The notes beneath the pieces were generated by a model. It was not told where the DNA came from, ran no database searches, and saw nothing but the letters and a program-made list of their open reading frames with translations. The position numbers were made by a program, and so were the translations under genes. This document shows, in pieces, positions 1 to 8,369 of a stretch of 64,000 bases of DNA. The stretch is from Serratia fonticola (lineage in GTDB: Bacteria > Pseudomonadota > Gammaproteobacteria > Enterobacterales > Enterobacteriaceae): positions 3,162,001-3,226,000 of the forward strand of contig NZ_VFMK01000001.1 of the NCBI RefSeq assembly GCF_006715025.1, given 5' to 3'. Numbering within the stretch: the stretch's first letter is position 1; each line of letters opens with the position of its first letter.

Positions 1-2
1 AC

Positions 3-398
3 AACTTTGACACTATTCGCTTCGTCAATGGCGGATACGCCAAACAACTACCGTCATTCCTGGTCCCTGGTGTGCGAGATGCCTATCAGCAGTATTCCCG
101 CATGATGGCGGCTGAAACCGATAACGTCGGGCGCGCTGGCAACCTGCTCGGCAAACATTACCTCACCCTCTATACGCGTACCAATAAAGAGCAGGTTGGC
201 AGTATCGACTGGTCGGTATCCGGCATGGTCAATCTGGTGGATGGCAGCAACGCAGTGAATCTGCATCTGAGCACGCCGCTCAAAAACAATTTTGAGGTCT
301 ATACCGGCGTCGCAGCCAGCTTCGGCAGTAAAGAGAGTGAATTTGGCACCTTCGGCGATAAAGGAAATATTTATGCAGGTATGCGAATCAATTGGTAA
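3..398 (+). CDS. C-terminal part of a putative outer-membrane beta-barrel protein (partial)
   Basis: The reading frame is open from the left edge, so the start lies outside the window; 131 residues are visible. Alternating polar and hydrophobic stretches (for example YLTLYTRT, VSGMVNLVD, NFEVYTGVAAS, GNIYAGMRINW) and a C-terminal aromatic residue (Trp) are typical of an outer-membrane barrel end recognised by the BAM machinery. I do not recognise the family. The next gene starts inside its last codons (26-bp overlap), so it is the upstream member of an operon with an acyltransferase and a membrane protein. The role as a porin or export channel for that operon is inference. Confidence 0.6.
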   Translation, partial: NFDTIRFVNGGYAKQLPSFLVPGVRDAYQQYSRMMAAETDNVGRAGNLLGKHYLTLYTRTNKEQVGSIDWSVSGMVNLVDGSNAVNLHLSTPLKNNFEVYTGVAASFGSKESEFGTFGDKGNIYAGMRINW

Positions 399-1356
399 TA
401 CGCGGGCCGCAGCTAATGTAGCGGACGGTTGGATGATGATTTTCCCTGGGCAAGGTTCTCCGGCGATCGGTATGGGCAGTGATGTCTGTGATGTCTCGCC
501 AGGAACGAAGGCGGTATGGGATTGTGCCAGCGATGTTTCTGGCGTGGACGTGCGTAAACTGTGCCAGAAAGGCCCCATGACACGTCTGACCAAAACCGTA
601 TACCAGCAACTGGCTGTCACCACCGTTAATGCCGCCATGCTGACATTATTGCGTGAGCGTTATCCTTTACTGGAGAGCGGTTACGCGGGACATAGCGCGG
701 GAGAATACACTGCGTTGTATGCGGCGGGTGTGATGGATTTGGAAACCTTGTTCCGTGCGATCACGCTGCGCGCCACCATCATGCAAAATCTGGCCGAACA
801 GCGTAAAGGGGCGATGTACGTCGTCAAGCCATACAGTCATGATGCGTTGCGCGAGCAGATCGACAATCTTGGTCTGGGGGAAGTGCTGAATGTCTGTTGT
901 GACAATGGGCACCAGCAACAGGTGGTTGGCGGAGAACTGGCTGCGGTTAAAACCCTGGTTAATCAGTTGGCGCGCAATGGTGTGAATACGATTAAGTTGG
1001 GTGTCAACGGGGCCTGGCATACACCACTGATGAATGAGGGGGTTGCGCAAATGCGTTTAGCGCTGGCGGATCTGCCATTCTCTTCACCGGTTTGCCCGGT
1101 CATCATGAACACCAGTGGTCAAGCCGAATATAGCGTGGCACAGATCAAGGAAAATCTGGCTTTACATCTTATCCACACGGTGCGCTGGCGCGAAAGTATG
1201 GATCGGTGGGCACAGATGGGACATCGTCGTTATCTGGAGATCAGCAACAAGAAAATCCTCAGTCATCTGTTGGCAGAGCATTACGGCGCAGCCGAGGGTT
1301 ACCACATTCAACACTACTATCACATCGCTGGCAGCAGTGTTCAGCAGGCGGGGTAA
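373..1356 (+). CDS. Malonyl-CoA:ACP transacylase-like protein (FabD/MdcH fold)
   Basis: A 327-residue acyltransferase of the FabD/MdcH type, expected to move a malonyl or related acyl group from CoA to an acyl carrier protein. The N-terminal FPGQGSP motif, the nucleophile elbow GHSAGE (Ser about 108) and the dyad histidine in AWHTPL (His about 216) are all present, so the active site looks intact. The start at 373 is chosen because AAGGA lies 7 nt upstream; longer in-frame starts lack such a site. It overlaps the upstream barrel gene by 26 bp and is 7 bp from the membrane-protein gene downstream. It resembles the malonate decarboxylase epsilon subunit, but no mdc genes are visible; a stand-alone transacylase serving a PKS or lipid pathway to the left is also possible. 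Confidence 0.75.
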   Translation: MQVCESIGNTRAAANVADGWMMIFPGQGSPAIGMGSDVCDVSPGTKAVWDCASDVSGVDVRKLCQKGPMTRLTKTVYQQLAVTTVNAAMLTLLRERYPLLESGYAGHSAGEYTALYAAGVMDLETLFRAITLRATIMQNLAEQRKGAMYVVKPYSHDALREQIDNLGLGEVLNVCCDNGHQQQVVGGELAAVKTLVNQLARNGVNTIKLGVNGAWHTPLMNEGVAQMRLALADLPFSSPVCPVIMNTSGQAEYSVAQIKENLALHLIHTVRWRESMDRWAQMGHRRYLEISNKKILSHLLAEHYGAAEGYHIQHYYHIAGSSVQQAG

Positions 1357-1363
1357 GGGCGGT

Positions 1364-2407
1364 ATGATCCCAAGATTTGCGACGTTCAGTCAAAAATATA
1401 TACGAGCAGCTGCACTCCCCATAGTGCTCGTTTCCGGCATTCTGACCTCGTCACTGATCCGCAACGTCATTGACATTACTTTGCCCGAGATTATTGCCGG
1501 ATTGGGCGCTATTTGTTTGTCTATCGTCTGGAGCATGATGCGCGATGGCCGCGGTTACTGGACATACAGCATCTATACGATGCGTATTTTTGAAACGCCG
1601 GAAGTTATCGCCAAATACATGGAGCGTAAAACCGGGGGATGGGCCAAGTTGCTGTATCGGCCATTCTGGGCTTCTTTAGTGACGCTGTCACTTGTTGCGT
1701 TATTGAGTAGCCTGATATGGCTGTGTGGGCCGAGTTGGCGCTATGAGCTGATAGCATTGCTCGGCGTGGTGATTCTACCGCTGCTGATGTTACGCCAGTT
1801 GGATAAATCTATTACGTTCAACATCTTACTGGCATTGAAAACCCACAGCGAGCCCGACGTCTATCGCCCTCGGTTGCGGCGTTTACCGGGATGCGTAGGG
1901 GAAGACCTGCTGCTAAGCCTGCTGATTAACTTTGCACTGGTATTGCCCATCGCCCGTAAACCCGCATTTAGCCTGGATGCTGGATATGCAGACCCGGCAT
2001 TTATCATCGCGTTTATGATCCTGATGGGGGTGGTGATGCTCTTTATGTTTGCCTTTGCCAGTCGCTCACGCCGTTATGTGGTGTTTGGGGAACTGCTCAA
2101 CGGAACGCTAAATAGCGACTCTGCACCTTTTGCTCCCTGGTCCTTCACCGGCAAATGGACACGCTTGCGCCGCTGCCTGTTCTGGCTCTTGGTGGTGTTA
2201 GTGTGGAGCATAGCGATCTGCCTGATTTTTGCAGCATTACACATAACGCCGCACTTTATCCCGCTCTATCTTTGTGCGCTGTTACCGCTGCTGGCTATCT
2301 ATTGCGCAGAGCGTTATCAAACGCTGTACAGCAATTTCAGTGATGCGTTGGAAATGAACAAACGTTATAAGATGCATGCCGATAATTACGCCAAAGTGAT
2401 GCGCTAA
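1364..2407 (+). CDS. Multi-pass inner-membrane protein of unknown function
   Basis: A 347-residue protein with roughly seven to eight hydrophobic segments, including a pair near residues 15-50, a pair near 100-145, one near 185-205, one near 220-240 and a C-terminal pair near 275-320. The loops are Arg/Lys-rich and the C-terminus is polar. The ATG at 1364 is taken as start because it follows the upstream stop by 7 bp; the open frame extends further upstream but only as a shadow of the acyltransferase gene. It is the last gene of the left-edge operon and is followed by a strong hairpin. I do not recognise the family; a role in transport or membrane anchoring for the acyltransferase pathway is only contextual. 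A matS site lies inside it. Confidence 0.6.
   Translation: MIPRFATFSQKYIRAAALPIVLVSGILTSSLIRNVIDITLPEIIAGLGAICLSIVWSMMRDGRGYWTYSIYTMRIFETPEVIAKYMERKTGGWAKLLYRPFWASLVTLSLVALLSSLIWLCGPSWRYELIALLGVVILPLLMLRQLDKSITFNILLALKTHSEPDVYRPRLRRLPGCVGEDLLLSLLINFALVLPIARKPAFSLDAGYADPAFIIAFMILMGVVMLFMFAFASRSRRYVVFGELLNGTLNSDSAPFAPWSFTGKWTRLRRCLFWLLVVLVWSIAICLIFAALHITPHFIPLYLCALLPLLAIYCAERYQTLYSNFSDALEMNKRYKMHADNYAKVMR
1679..1691. other. matS site (MatP binding), GTGACGCTGTCAC
   Basis: Perfect match to the 13-bp consensus GTGACRNYGTCAC. In E. coli, MatP binds matS sites to organise the Ter macrodomain. It lies inside a coding sequence, as is allowed for this motif. One of four perfect copies in the window, which also contains dif. 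Confidence 0.75.
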
Positions 2408-2415
2408 TGCCACTG

Positions 2416-2445
2416 TTTACCGGGGTGCCACTGCGCCCCGGTAAA
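2416..2445. terminator. Strong hairpin after the membrane-protein gene
   Basis: Perfect 10-bp inverted repeat TTTACCGGGG / CCCCGGTAAA with a 10-nt loop, 9 bp after the stop codon at 2407. No clear U-run follows, so it may be a weak intrinsic terminator or an mRNA 3'-end stabiliser. Confidence 0.55.
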
Positions 2446-2515
2446 TGCTTCTGGACAGCGACGGTGAAAGCGCGACAATAGCCACGATTCACATTGACCT
2501 AATCTGAGGATAGCT

Positions 2516-3121
2516 ATGAACACTCTAGACGCGATTCAACAGCGCCGAGCAACCAAACAGTTTGATACACAGCATGTGATGACGCTGGATGAGAAGAAAG
2601 CGTTGCTCAATATTGCTCTGCAAAATGCACCCAGTGCGTTTAACCTGCAACACTGGCGCCCATTACTGATCGAAGATCGTGCGCAGCGTGAACTGATCCG
2701 TGAAGCAGCATGGGGTCAGGAACAGGTAACCGATGCCTCAATGCTGATTGTGCTGTGTGGTGACCTGTCCAGCTGGGAGTCTCAGGTAAAAAATGTCTGG
2801 CGTGAGGCGGCAGAACCGGTACAACAGTACATGTTCCAGGCGATTGATCAATATTACCGGGGTAAGGCGCAGGTTCAGCGTGATGAAGTGATGCGCAGCA
2901 GCGGTATCTTTGCTCAGACCTTGATGCTGGCGGCCAAGGCGCAAGGTTATGACTCCTGCCCAATGGACGGCTTTGATTTTGACGCCGTGGGCAAAATTAT
3001 CAACAAGCCGGATCATTATCAGATCGCACTGATGGTGGCGATTGGTAAAAGTATCAGCCAACCTTACCCGCGTATTGGTAAGTTGCCTGTTGATGACGTT
3101 GTGCAGATCGACCGTTTCTAA
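2516..3121 (+). CDS. Nitroreductase family protein (NfsB-like)
   Basis: A 201-residue FMN-dependent NAD(P)H oxidoreductase. The N-terminus (LDAIQQRRATKQFD) has the RRAxxxF-type FMN-binding signature; NAPSAFNLQHWRP around residues 38-50 matches the family S-x-x-N-x-Q-x-W-x-F/P region, and CPMDGFD near 144 is the usual second flavin contact. Such enzymes reduce nitroaromatics, quinones or other electrophiles in the cytoplasm; the natural substrate is unknown. The start has a good site, GAGGA, 6 nt upstream. It is monocistronic between the left-edge operon and the convergent srf operon. Confidence 0.85.
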   Translation: MNTLDAIQQRRATKQFDTQHVMTLDEKKALLNIALQNAPSAFNLQHWRPLLIEDRAQRELIREAAWGQEQVTDASMLIVLCGDLSSWESQVKNVWREAAEPVQQYMFQAIDQYYRGKAQVQRDEVMRSSGIFAQTLMLAAKAQGYDSCPMDGFDFDAVGKIINKPDHYQIALMVAIGKSISQPYPRIGKLPVDDVVQIDRF

Positions 3122-3131
3122 ATATGAGCCA

Positions 3132-3154
3132 GTCTCTCCCTTATCGGGAGAGAC
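3132..3154. terminator. Hairpin between convergent nitroreductase and srfC
   Basis: GTCTCTCCC - TTATC - GGGAGAGAC, a perfect 9-bp stem between two convergent genes. A short A/T stretch follows on each side, so it may end transcripts from both directions. Confidence 0.6.
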
Positions 3155-3186
3155 ATTCCATCCTGCATGCACGGTAACCCTGACGT

Positions 3187-5433
3187 TTAACGCATTTGCT
3201 GAATAATTCTGGCCAGCCGTTCACGTTGCTGTTCACTCAGCGTTTGTGCCACACCGTAACCGCTATTTTCCCCGATCAGCGTATATAACCCCACCAGCCA
3301 GTCGTAGATATAGAGCGCGGTATTGTTCACTGGCTCAGTCGGTAACTGCGTCAAGCGTGCACTTGCCGTGTGGCTGGGCTTAGTGAAGATTTTCTGGCCG
3401 CGATTAATGCGGCTTTCAGGACGTTGTACCAGGGGTTGCGAGTGAAAGCCGAGCCAGGCAATAAAATCACCCAATACCGTCAATGTGCTCGCGATCTGGC
3501 GCTCAATATGATGGGCGCGGTTGCTGGCCTTGTGTTCTGGCTGTGCCAGGGTATGTTCTAACCGCTGCCACAGGTCAAGGCGGAAACTGGCAGTGATCAG
3601 TTCATCGGCCAACGTTGCCAACGTGCCTGGCTCGACGGCCAACAGACGCAGTAGCGCAGCGTTATCGGGCAAATGACGTAATTGCGTGATCCACAGTTGT
3701 TGAACCTGATGGACAACGTTGGCGTCGGACTCAAGAGCCGAAGCCAAATCCTGACGTTCGTCAAACAGATCCAATGCGATCGACAATGGATCGTCGTTTT
3801 GCAGTCCGGACTGCGGCTGCTGGCAATAAAGCTGTTGTAAGGCATGGCGGGAGGGTAACAAATGCTCCAGCAGTTCACCATGCACACTGGTGCGCGCCTG
3901 TAACGCTTTCACCGTGGTCTTGGCAATGTGCGTTTTATCACTGTCCTCCAGATTCAACCAGCGGCCAAGCTGGTTATCCAGTAGATCCTGCTCAAGCTGC
4001 CGCAATTGTTGCCCGAGTCTGTTCTCACGCAGATCACTCTCTGCCGAAGTGGCCAAATAGTCGATCATGCGTCGCATATCGTCTTCATCACGCGCTAACA
4101 GGGTTCCCCAAACCTCACCCGGTTCACCCACGTAACGTTGCACGGCTTGGTCATAATGACCCGTTGCCCGCTGCTCACGGGGGGTAAATGCCCAAATCAA
4201 TCCAGGGTGACCGCTCGCGCTTTTTGCCGGGCGTTGTTGCAGCCAATGATCCAATGCCGGTCCCAGCGCAAGGACCTCTTCACGGCAGGTCGCTGCATGG
4301 CAGACAAGCAAGGTTTGCATAGCCTGTTGTTCACTGTAACGTTGCAGCAGGCGAAGGCTTTTTGCCTGCTGCACGCGCTGGAACGCAGGAGGCAGGCTCG
4401 GGTTCTCTATTTCATGGGTCGGAAGGTCCAGAAAATCGAGGTGGGTTAAACCGCGGTGAGGGGATGCCGCTGGCAGAGGAATTAACAATTCCGCCGTCAA
4501 CAGGCTCAGTTCGGACAAGGCGATAGTGATGATGCGATTGTCCTGTCGCTTGAGTTGAACTTTTTCTTCCGACGCATTGAGGCTGGTCGCGCTTAGAATC
4601 GCATAGGTGGGTTGTTGATTTTCATCCGTCAGCACACTGAGCGGTGCCATGACGCCAGGTGCGTGATCCAGTTGCTCTAGTCGATAAGCCAGGCGGCGAT
4701 AGCATTCTGTCAGTACGGGATCGTTATTCCACAAAGGGGAGAACAAGCGCACTCGGTCATCAATAACAAGGTACGGGCCGATGGCGAGTACATGGGGCCA
4801 ATACGCCGTGTCCCAGAGGTGTTGCTGCGCGTTGTCGTCAACGCGCAGGCTATCCCACAGCATGAGCATGTCGTCCGCGCTGATCCCTGCGGTTGCCTGT
4901 GGCTGGCGCAGTTTGGTCAGCTTACCCATGGTTTCGGCAAGCTGTGCTTCTTCAACCAACGGGGGGGCGTTAACCGCTCGAGCCAGTATGCTGATCAGCT
5001 CGCCTTCGGTTAACAGCGCCAACTGAACCGGGAAATCAGCCTCTTGCGGTGCAACCCGAGGACTGAATCGGATCGCGATCCCGGCCGCGGTGTGACCCGG
5101 CCGGATGTGAGTCAGGAAATCCAACGTCTTACCGGCGAACACACAGGTCAGATAGCCGGGGTCTGCGGCAGCCAATTCGGTGAGCAAGTGAGTCTTCGCT
5201 GCCTGGGCGTGACCATAAAAGCCTATCGCATCGCGTTGGCTGGCGGCCTTGGCCAGGCGGTTGAGCCGAATACGACTGCGACGCAGATTAAGCCCTACCG
5301 TTTGCGCTTCCAGGGCAAAACGTGGGGCTTGTGATCGGGTATCCTCAACCCAGGAGAGTGCCTGACCGATACCGTGATTAAGTAACGTAACACGTTGGAT
5401 CTCGGGAGAGACAAAGTGGGTCACTGACTTCAT
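3187..5433 (-). CDS. srfC: SrfC, putative virulence factor with degenerate P-loop
   Basis: A 748-residue cytoplasmic protein, last gene of the srfA-srfB-srfC operon; its ATG overlaps the srfB stop by 4 bp (ATGA), indicating translational coupling. Near residues 72-82 there is a Walker A-like segment, GHAQAAKT, in which the last Gly of GxxxxGK[ST] is Ala, so nucleotide binding is plausible but not assured. The rest is rich in Leu/Gln helices. Salmonella srfABC was named from SsrB-regulated genes; the biochemical role is not established, and the operon also occurs in non-pathogens. Identification rests on overall similarity plus the gene order with SrfB and SrfA. Confidence 0.8.
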   Translation of the reverse strand: MKSVTHFVSPEIQRVTLLNHGIGQALSWVEDTRSQAPRFALEAQTVGLNLRRSRIRLNRLAKAASQRDAIGFYGHAQAAKTHLLTELAAADPGYLTCVFAGKTLDFLTHIRPGHTAAGIAIRFSPRVAPQEADFPVQLALLTEGELISILARAVNAPPLVEEAQLAETMGKLTKLRQPQATAGISADDMLMLWDSLRVDDNAQQHLWDTAYWPHVLAIGPYLVIDDRVRLFSPLWNNDPVLTECYRRLAYRLEQLDHAPGVMAPLSVLTDENQQPTYAILSATSLNASEEKVQLKRQDNRIITIALSELSLLTAELLIPLPAASPHRGLTHLDFLDLPTHEIENPSLPPAFQRVQQAKSLRLLQRYSEQQAMQTLLVCHAATCREEVLALGPALDHWLQQRPAKSASGHPGLIWAFTPREQRATGHYDQAVQRYVGEPGEVWGTLLARDEDDMRRMIDYLATSAESDLRENRLGQQLRQLEQDLLDNQLGRWLNLEDSDKTHIAKTTVKALQARTSVHGELLEHLLPSRHALQQLYCQQPQSGLQNDDPLSIALDLFDERQDLASALESDANVVHQVQQLWITQLRHLPDNAALLRLLAVEPGTLATLADELITASFRLDLWQRLEHTLAQPEHKASNRAHHIERQIASTLTVLGDFIAWLGFHSQPLVQRPESRINRGQKIFTKPSHTASARLTQLPTEPVNNTALYIYDWLVGLYTLIGENSGYGVAQTLSEQQRERLARIIQQMR

Positions 5434-8369
5434 GCAAAAACACTCCCGCTATCGATCCAGTAATGGGTTGCCCCAGAAACACTGTCGGCTAACGTATTCA
5501 ATTTAAGCTCTATATGTTCGGTAGGCACCGCGCTGCCATCCTCAAGCTCGGCGGCGGTAATCTGCCAGCGTGCCGGTGTGTCTGGTTGCGGGGCAAGCTT
5601 GACGCGTAACTGGTTATCACCCGCCAATCTGCGGGCAAGCTGCGCGTCGGTAATGCTCAACGTAAACAGGGGCGCGGCAGGCCAGTGCTCATTATTCAAC
5701 TGACGAAAACCCAGATACAAGGCACCGTTGAGTGCAAAGCTGACGCTGCCATCCAACCCGGCATCGGGCCTGTCCAGATCGAGATCGGCGTAATAGACCT
5801 GGCTGGCGGGGAGATGGTTGTTGTCATCCAGGCGCCCCAGATAACGCACGGTAGAATAAGGGCGGAAGTCTGCCGCTTTGAAGTAAACGCCCGGTAAGCG
5901 TAACTCCAGGGCCAACAGGCATAGCATAGCGCCAACGGCGGCGGTGGATTTGGGGTTATCGATACGTCCTTTCTGGCTGAAAGGGTACCAGCCGCTGGTG
6001 TGGTAACCATCCAACGAAACAATGCGGTTAATCGGGACTGGCTGCAATTGGCGGAACAGGGCCTGAATGCCAGAGAAGCGAGCAGGGCGGCCAGTGAGCA
6101 ACAGCACGTCGCAGTTATGCAGGGCGATCACTTCCGTCAACAGACGTAAATTGTGGGTGATGGCCACTCGCGAGGCGAGAAAATCGGCGTGTAACTGGCT
6201 CAGGCGGAGGATCAAGGGCACCTGCAAAACATCGAAGTGTACGGCATCTGCCGGCAACCGGCGTTGAACCTCGGTATTGATGTATTTCAGCACGTTTTGT
6301 GTTGGCAACTGCGGCAGCAATTCACCGAATTGCGCGTCAATCTCACTGCGTAATTGCGTTGGGATGAAGGTTTCATAGCGCTCAAGAATGGCCTGTGCAA
6401 GCGGTATAAAAAGTTGCAGTGTCACTTGTTGTCGCCGTACCGATGCGTCTTGCTGGCCAAATAATTCGGCCATCAAGCTTTCCGGCTCTGCCACTCCCGC
6501 CTGTTTAACCGCCACCTGTAAGGCGGGCAAGACATACAGGCGGATCACATCCAGAAGAATATCATCACCCGCGACCTTGAAACCCTCGCGAAAAAGCAGG
6601 TGAGGTGTGACCTTGATATTATTCCCCGCGGTTTCTTCCAGACTGTATTGAGTGATGGCCAGATCGGTGGTACCCCCACCAATATCCACCGAGGCAATAC
6701 GCAGCGTTTTGCCGGGTTCAACGGCAGGGCCGGTATTATCCGGGCGCACCATAGCGGCAAAAAATGCCCCGGCATCACCGGCAAAGTTGACCTGTATTTC
6801 GTTATACAGATACACCATCTGCCCGCAAGTCGCTTCGTCCCACTCCATCTGGACATCAGGCAACGGAATTTCGCTGGTTAAGGACGGGAAATCATCATCC
6901 GCATGCCACCCCATGCTTTTCCACACCAGTGCGATCGCCTCCTGCATCCGTTGACGAAAAATCTCACGTTCCGGTACCGGCATGGCTGAAGGCAAGGTGA
7001 GAATAAGGTTACGCAGGCGGCGCGGAGCCGCACTGTTACGCATCGCCAGCCGCTGAGCCACGCTATTGATTTGCATCAGCGCCTGAGCCAGCAGCTCGGA
7101 AAGCATCAGGGACATGAGCGAACTGCGGCTATAATTGGCGGAAAAGACCGGTAGCCTTTCTTCCTGCGGCAAACTGTATAAGGGTTGGCCATCATCATTG
7201 ATCAGTTGAGCCAGCGGAGCGGCGGCGGCAGGCGGCTCATACTGGCTATTCTCTGCCGTACGGTTAAAACGCCAACCGGGTGTAAAACGCGCTTCATCCC
7301 AAAGATAGCGCCGTGGACTGGAGAGCCCTGTGGAGCCGTTCTCGCCCTGACGCTGTTGCGCCAATCGGCAGGCTTCGTTACCAACACGGAGGATGGACGG
7401 CCACAGGAAAGCGTCATCACGGCCACTTTCAAAAGAGAAGTTCGATTTGCCGAATTTGGCCTGGGCGAACTCTACCCGGCTGGAAAACAAGCCGTTGTGC
7501 AGAAAATGAGGCGCGCTGAGATCGCGCATCTGCAGCTCATAGCTATATTTCAGGCCATTGCGTTCTGTGGGGTGATCTTCTACCAGGATCCCACAGGTAT
7601 GGGAGTTACCCACATCCAGGATCAGATCAACTTCCACTGGCGCTGGCAACACATCGCTGCCGATGTGGATTTCCGGCACCGCCACCTGCGTTGCCAGCAG
7701 TTCCAGTAGGTTGAGATAATGTGCCTGATACTCAAATTCGCGCAGTGAGGCTTTGATATTACGCTCTGGGCGCAGTTCCAAGACGGTTGCCTGCTGGGTA
7801 AACACCTCTCGTAGCCAGCCATCCACCCAAGTGGCATCCAGAAACTCCCCCAGGTCCTGGTTGTGGTAGGCCAGTGCGAAACTCAGGCCAGTGGCAATAT
7901 CCTGTTGGCTAGGCGCCAGATGTTCACTTTCATGTCCCTGCGGATAGACCTTGGTATCAAAAGCCAACGTGATGCGCAGCCAGTTTCCGTGAGGATCCGG
8001 CTGCTCCAACCGGCATATTTGCAAGCGCGCCCAGTTGTCCGGGCCCGGAAGGAAGTTGCGCGGCGGATTGAAGCGTAAAAACGGCAGTGGCAGCCAGACC
8101 TGGTTCAGTAATCGTAACGACTGTTCCAGCGGAAAACTGAATTCAGGGCGAACCATTTCCGGTGGTTCCCCTGGGGCGACGGGCAGGAAATATTTGCCAT
8201 TGGCCGGGCTATAATCCAACCGTAACAGCGGGCCGTTGGCCGTCTGGCGCACAAACTTGCCGGGGCGTTCGGCGACCAGAACTGGAGAGAGGGCAAAATC
8301 CAGGAATTGGATCCCACTGTTGGGGATGAGCTGGACGCGCTGTGGATACTCTGTTGTTGTCGCCAACAT
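5430..8369 (-). CDS. srfB: SrfB, large protein with Hsp70/actin-type ATPase motifs
   Basis: A 979-residue protein. Two motifs of the actin/Hsp70 ATPase fold are visible: phosphate-1-like LILDVGNSHTCGIL near residue 250 and phosphate-2-like VDIGGGTTDLAI near 560; an adenosine-like segment (LLLTGRPARFSG) lies near 760. This points to an ATP-binding, conformational role rather than a secreted toxin. The family is annotated as a virulence protein from Salmonella work. It overlaps srfA by 1 bp and srfC by 4 bp, so the three products are probably made together and may form one assembly. No signal peptide or membrane segment is seen. Confidence 0.85.
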   Translation of the reverse strand: MLATTTEYPQRVQLIPNSGIQFLDFALSPVLVAERPGKFVRQTANGPLLRLDYSPANGKYFLPVAPGEPPEMVRPEFSFPLEQSLRLLNQVWLPLPFLRFNPPRNFLPGPDNWARLQICRLEQPDPHGNWLRITLAFDTKVYPQGHESEHLAPSQQDIATGLSFALAYHNQDLGEFLDATWVDGWLREVFTQQATVLELRPERNIKASLREFEYQAHYLNLLELLATQVAVPEIHIGSDVLPAPVEVDLILDVGNSHTCGILVEDHPTERNGLKYSYELQMRDLSAPHFLHNGLFSSRVEFAQAKFGKSNFSFESGRDDAFLWPSILRVGNEACRLAQQRQGENGSTGLSSPRRYLWDEARFTPGWRFNRTAENSQYEPPAAAAPLAQLINDDGQPLYSLPQEERLPVFSANYSRSSLMSLMLSELLAQALMQINSVAQRLAMRNSAAPRRLRNLILTLPSAMPVPEREIFRQRMQEAIALVWKSMGWHADDDFPSLTSEIPLPDVQMEWDEATCGQMVYLYNEIQVNFAGDAGAFFAAMVRPDNTGPAVEPGKTLRIASVDIGGGTTDLAITQYSLEETAGNNIKVTPHLLFREGFKVAGDDILLDVIRLYVLPALQVAVKQAGVAEPESLMAELFGQQDASVRRQQVTLQLFIPLAQAILERYETFIPTQLRSEIDAQFGELLPQLPTQNVLKYINTEVQRRLPADAVHFDVLQVPLILRLSQLHADFLASRVAITHNLRLLTEVIALHNCDVLLLTGRPARFSGIQALFRQLQPVPINRIVSLDGYHTSGWYPFSQKGRIDNPKSTAAVGAMLCLLALELRLPGVYFKAADFRPYSTVRYLGRLDDNNHLPASQVYYADLDLDRPDAGLDGSVSFALNGALYLGFRQLNNEHWPAAPLFTLSITDAQLARRLAGDNQLRVKLAPQPDTPARWQITAAELEDGSAVPTEHIELKLNTLADSVSGATHYWIDSGSVFA

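Noticed and set aside
54..638. Long minus-strand frame of 194 codons at the left edge
   Set aside because: It lies opposite the barrel and acyltransferase genes, which have family motifs and good start signals; it is a shadow.
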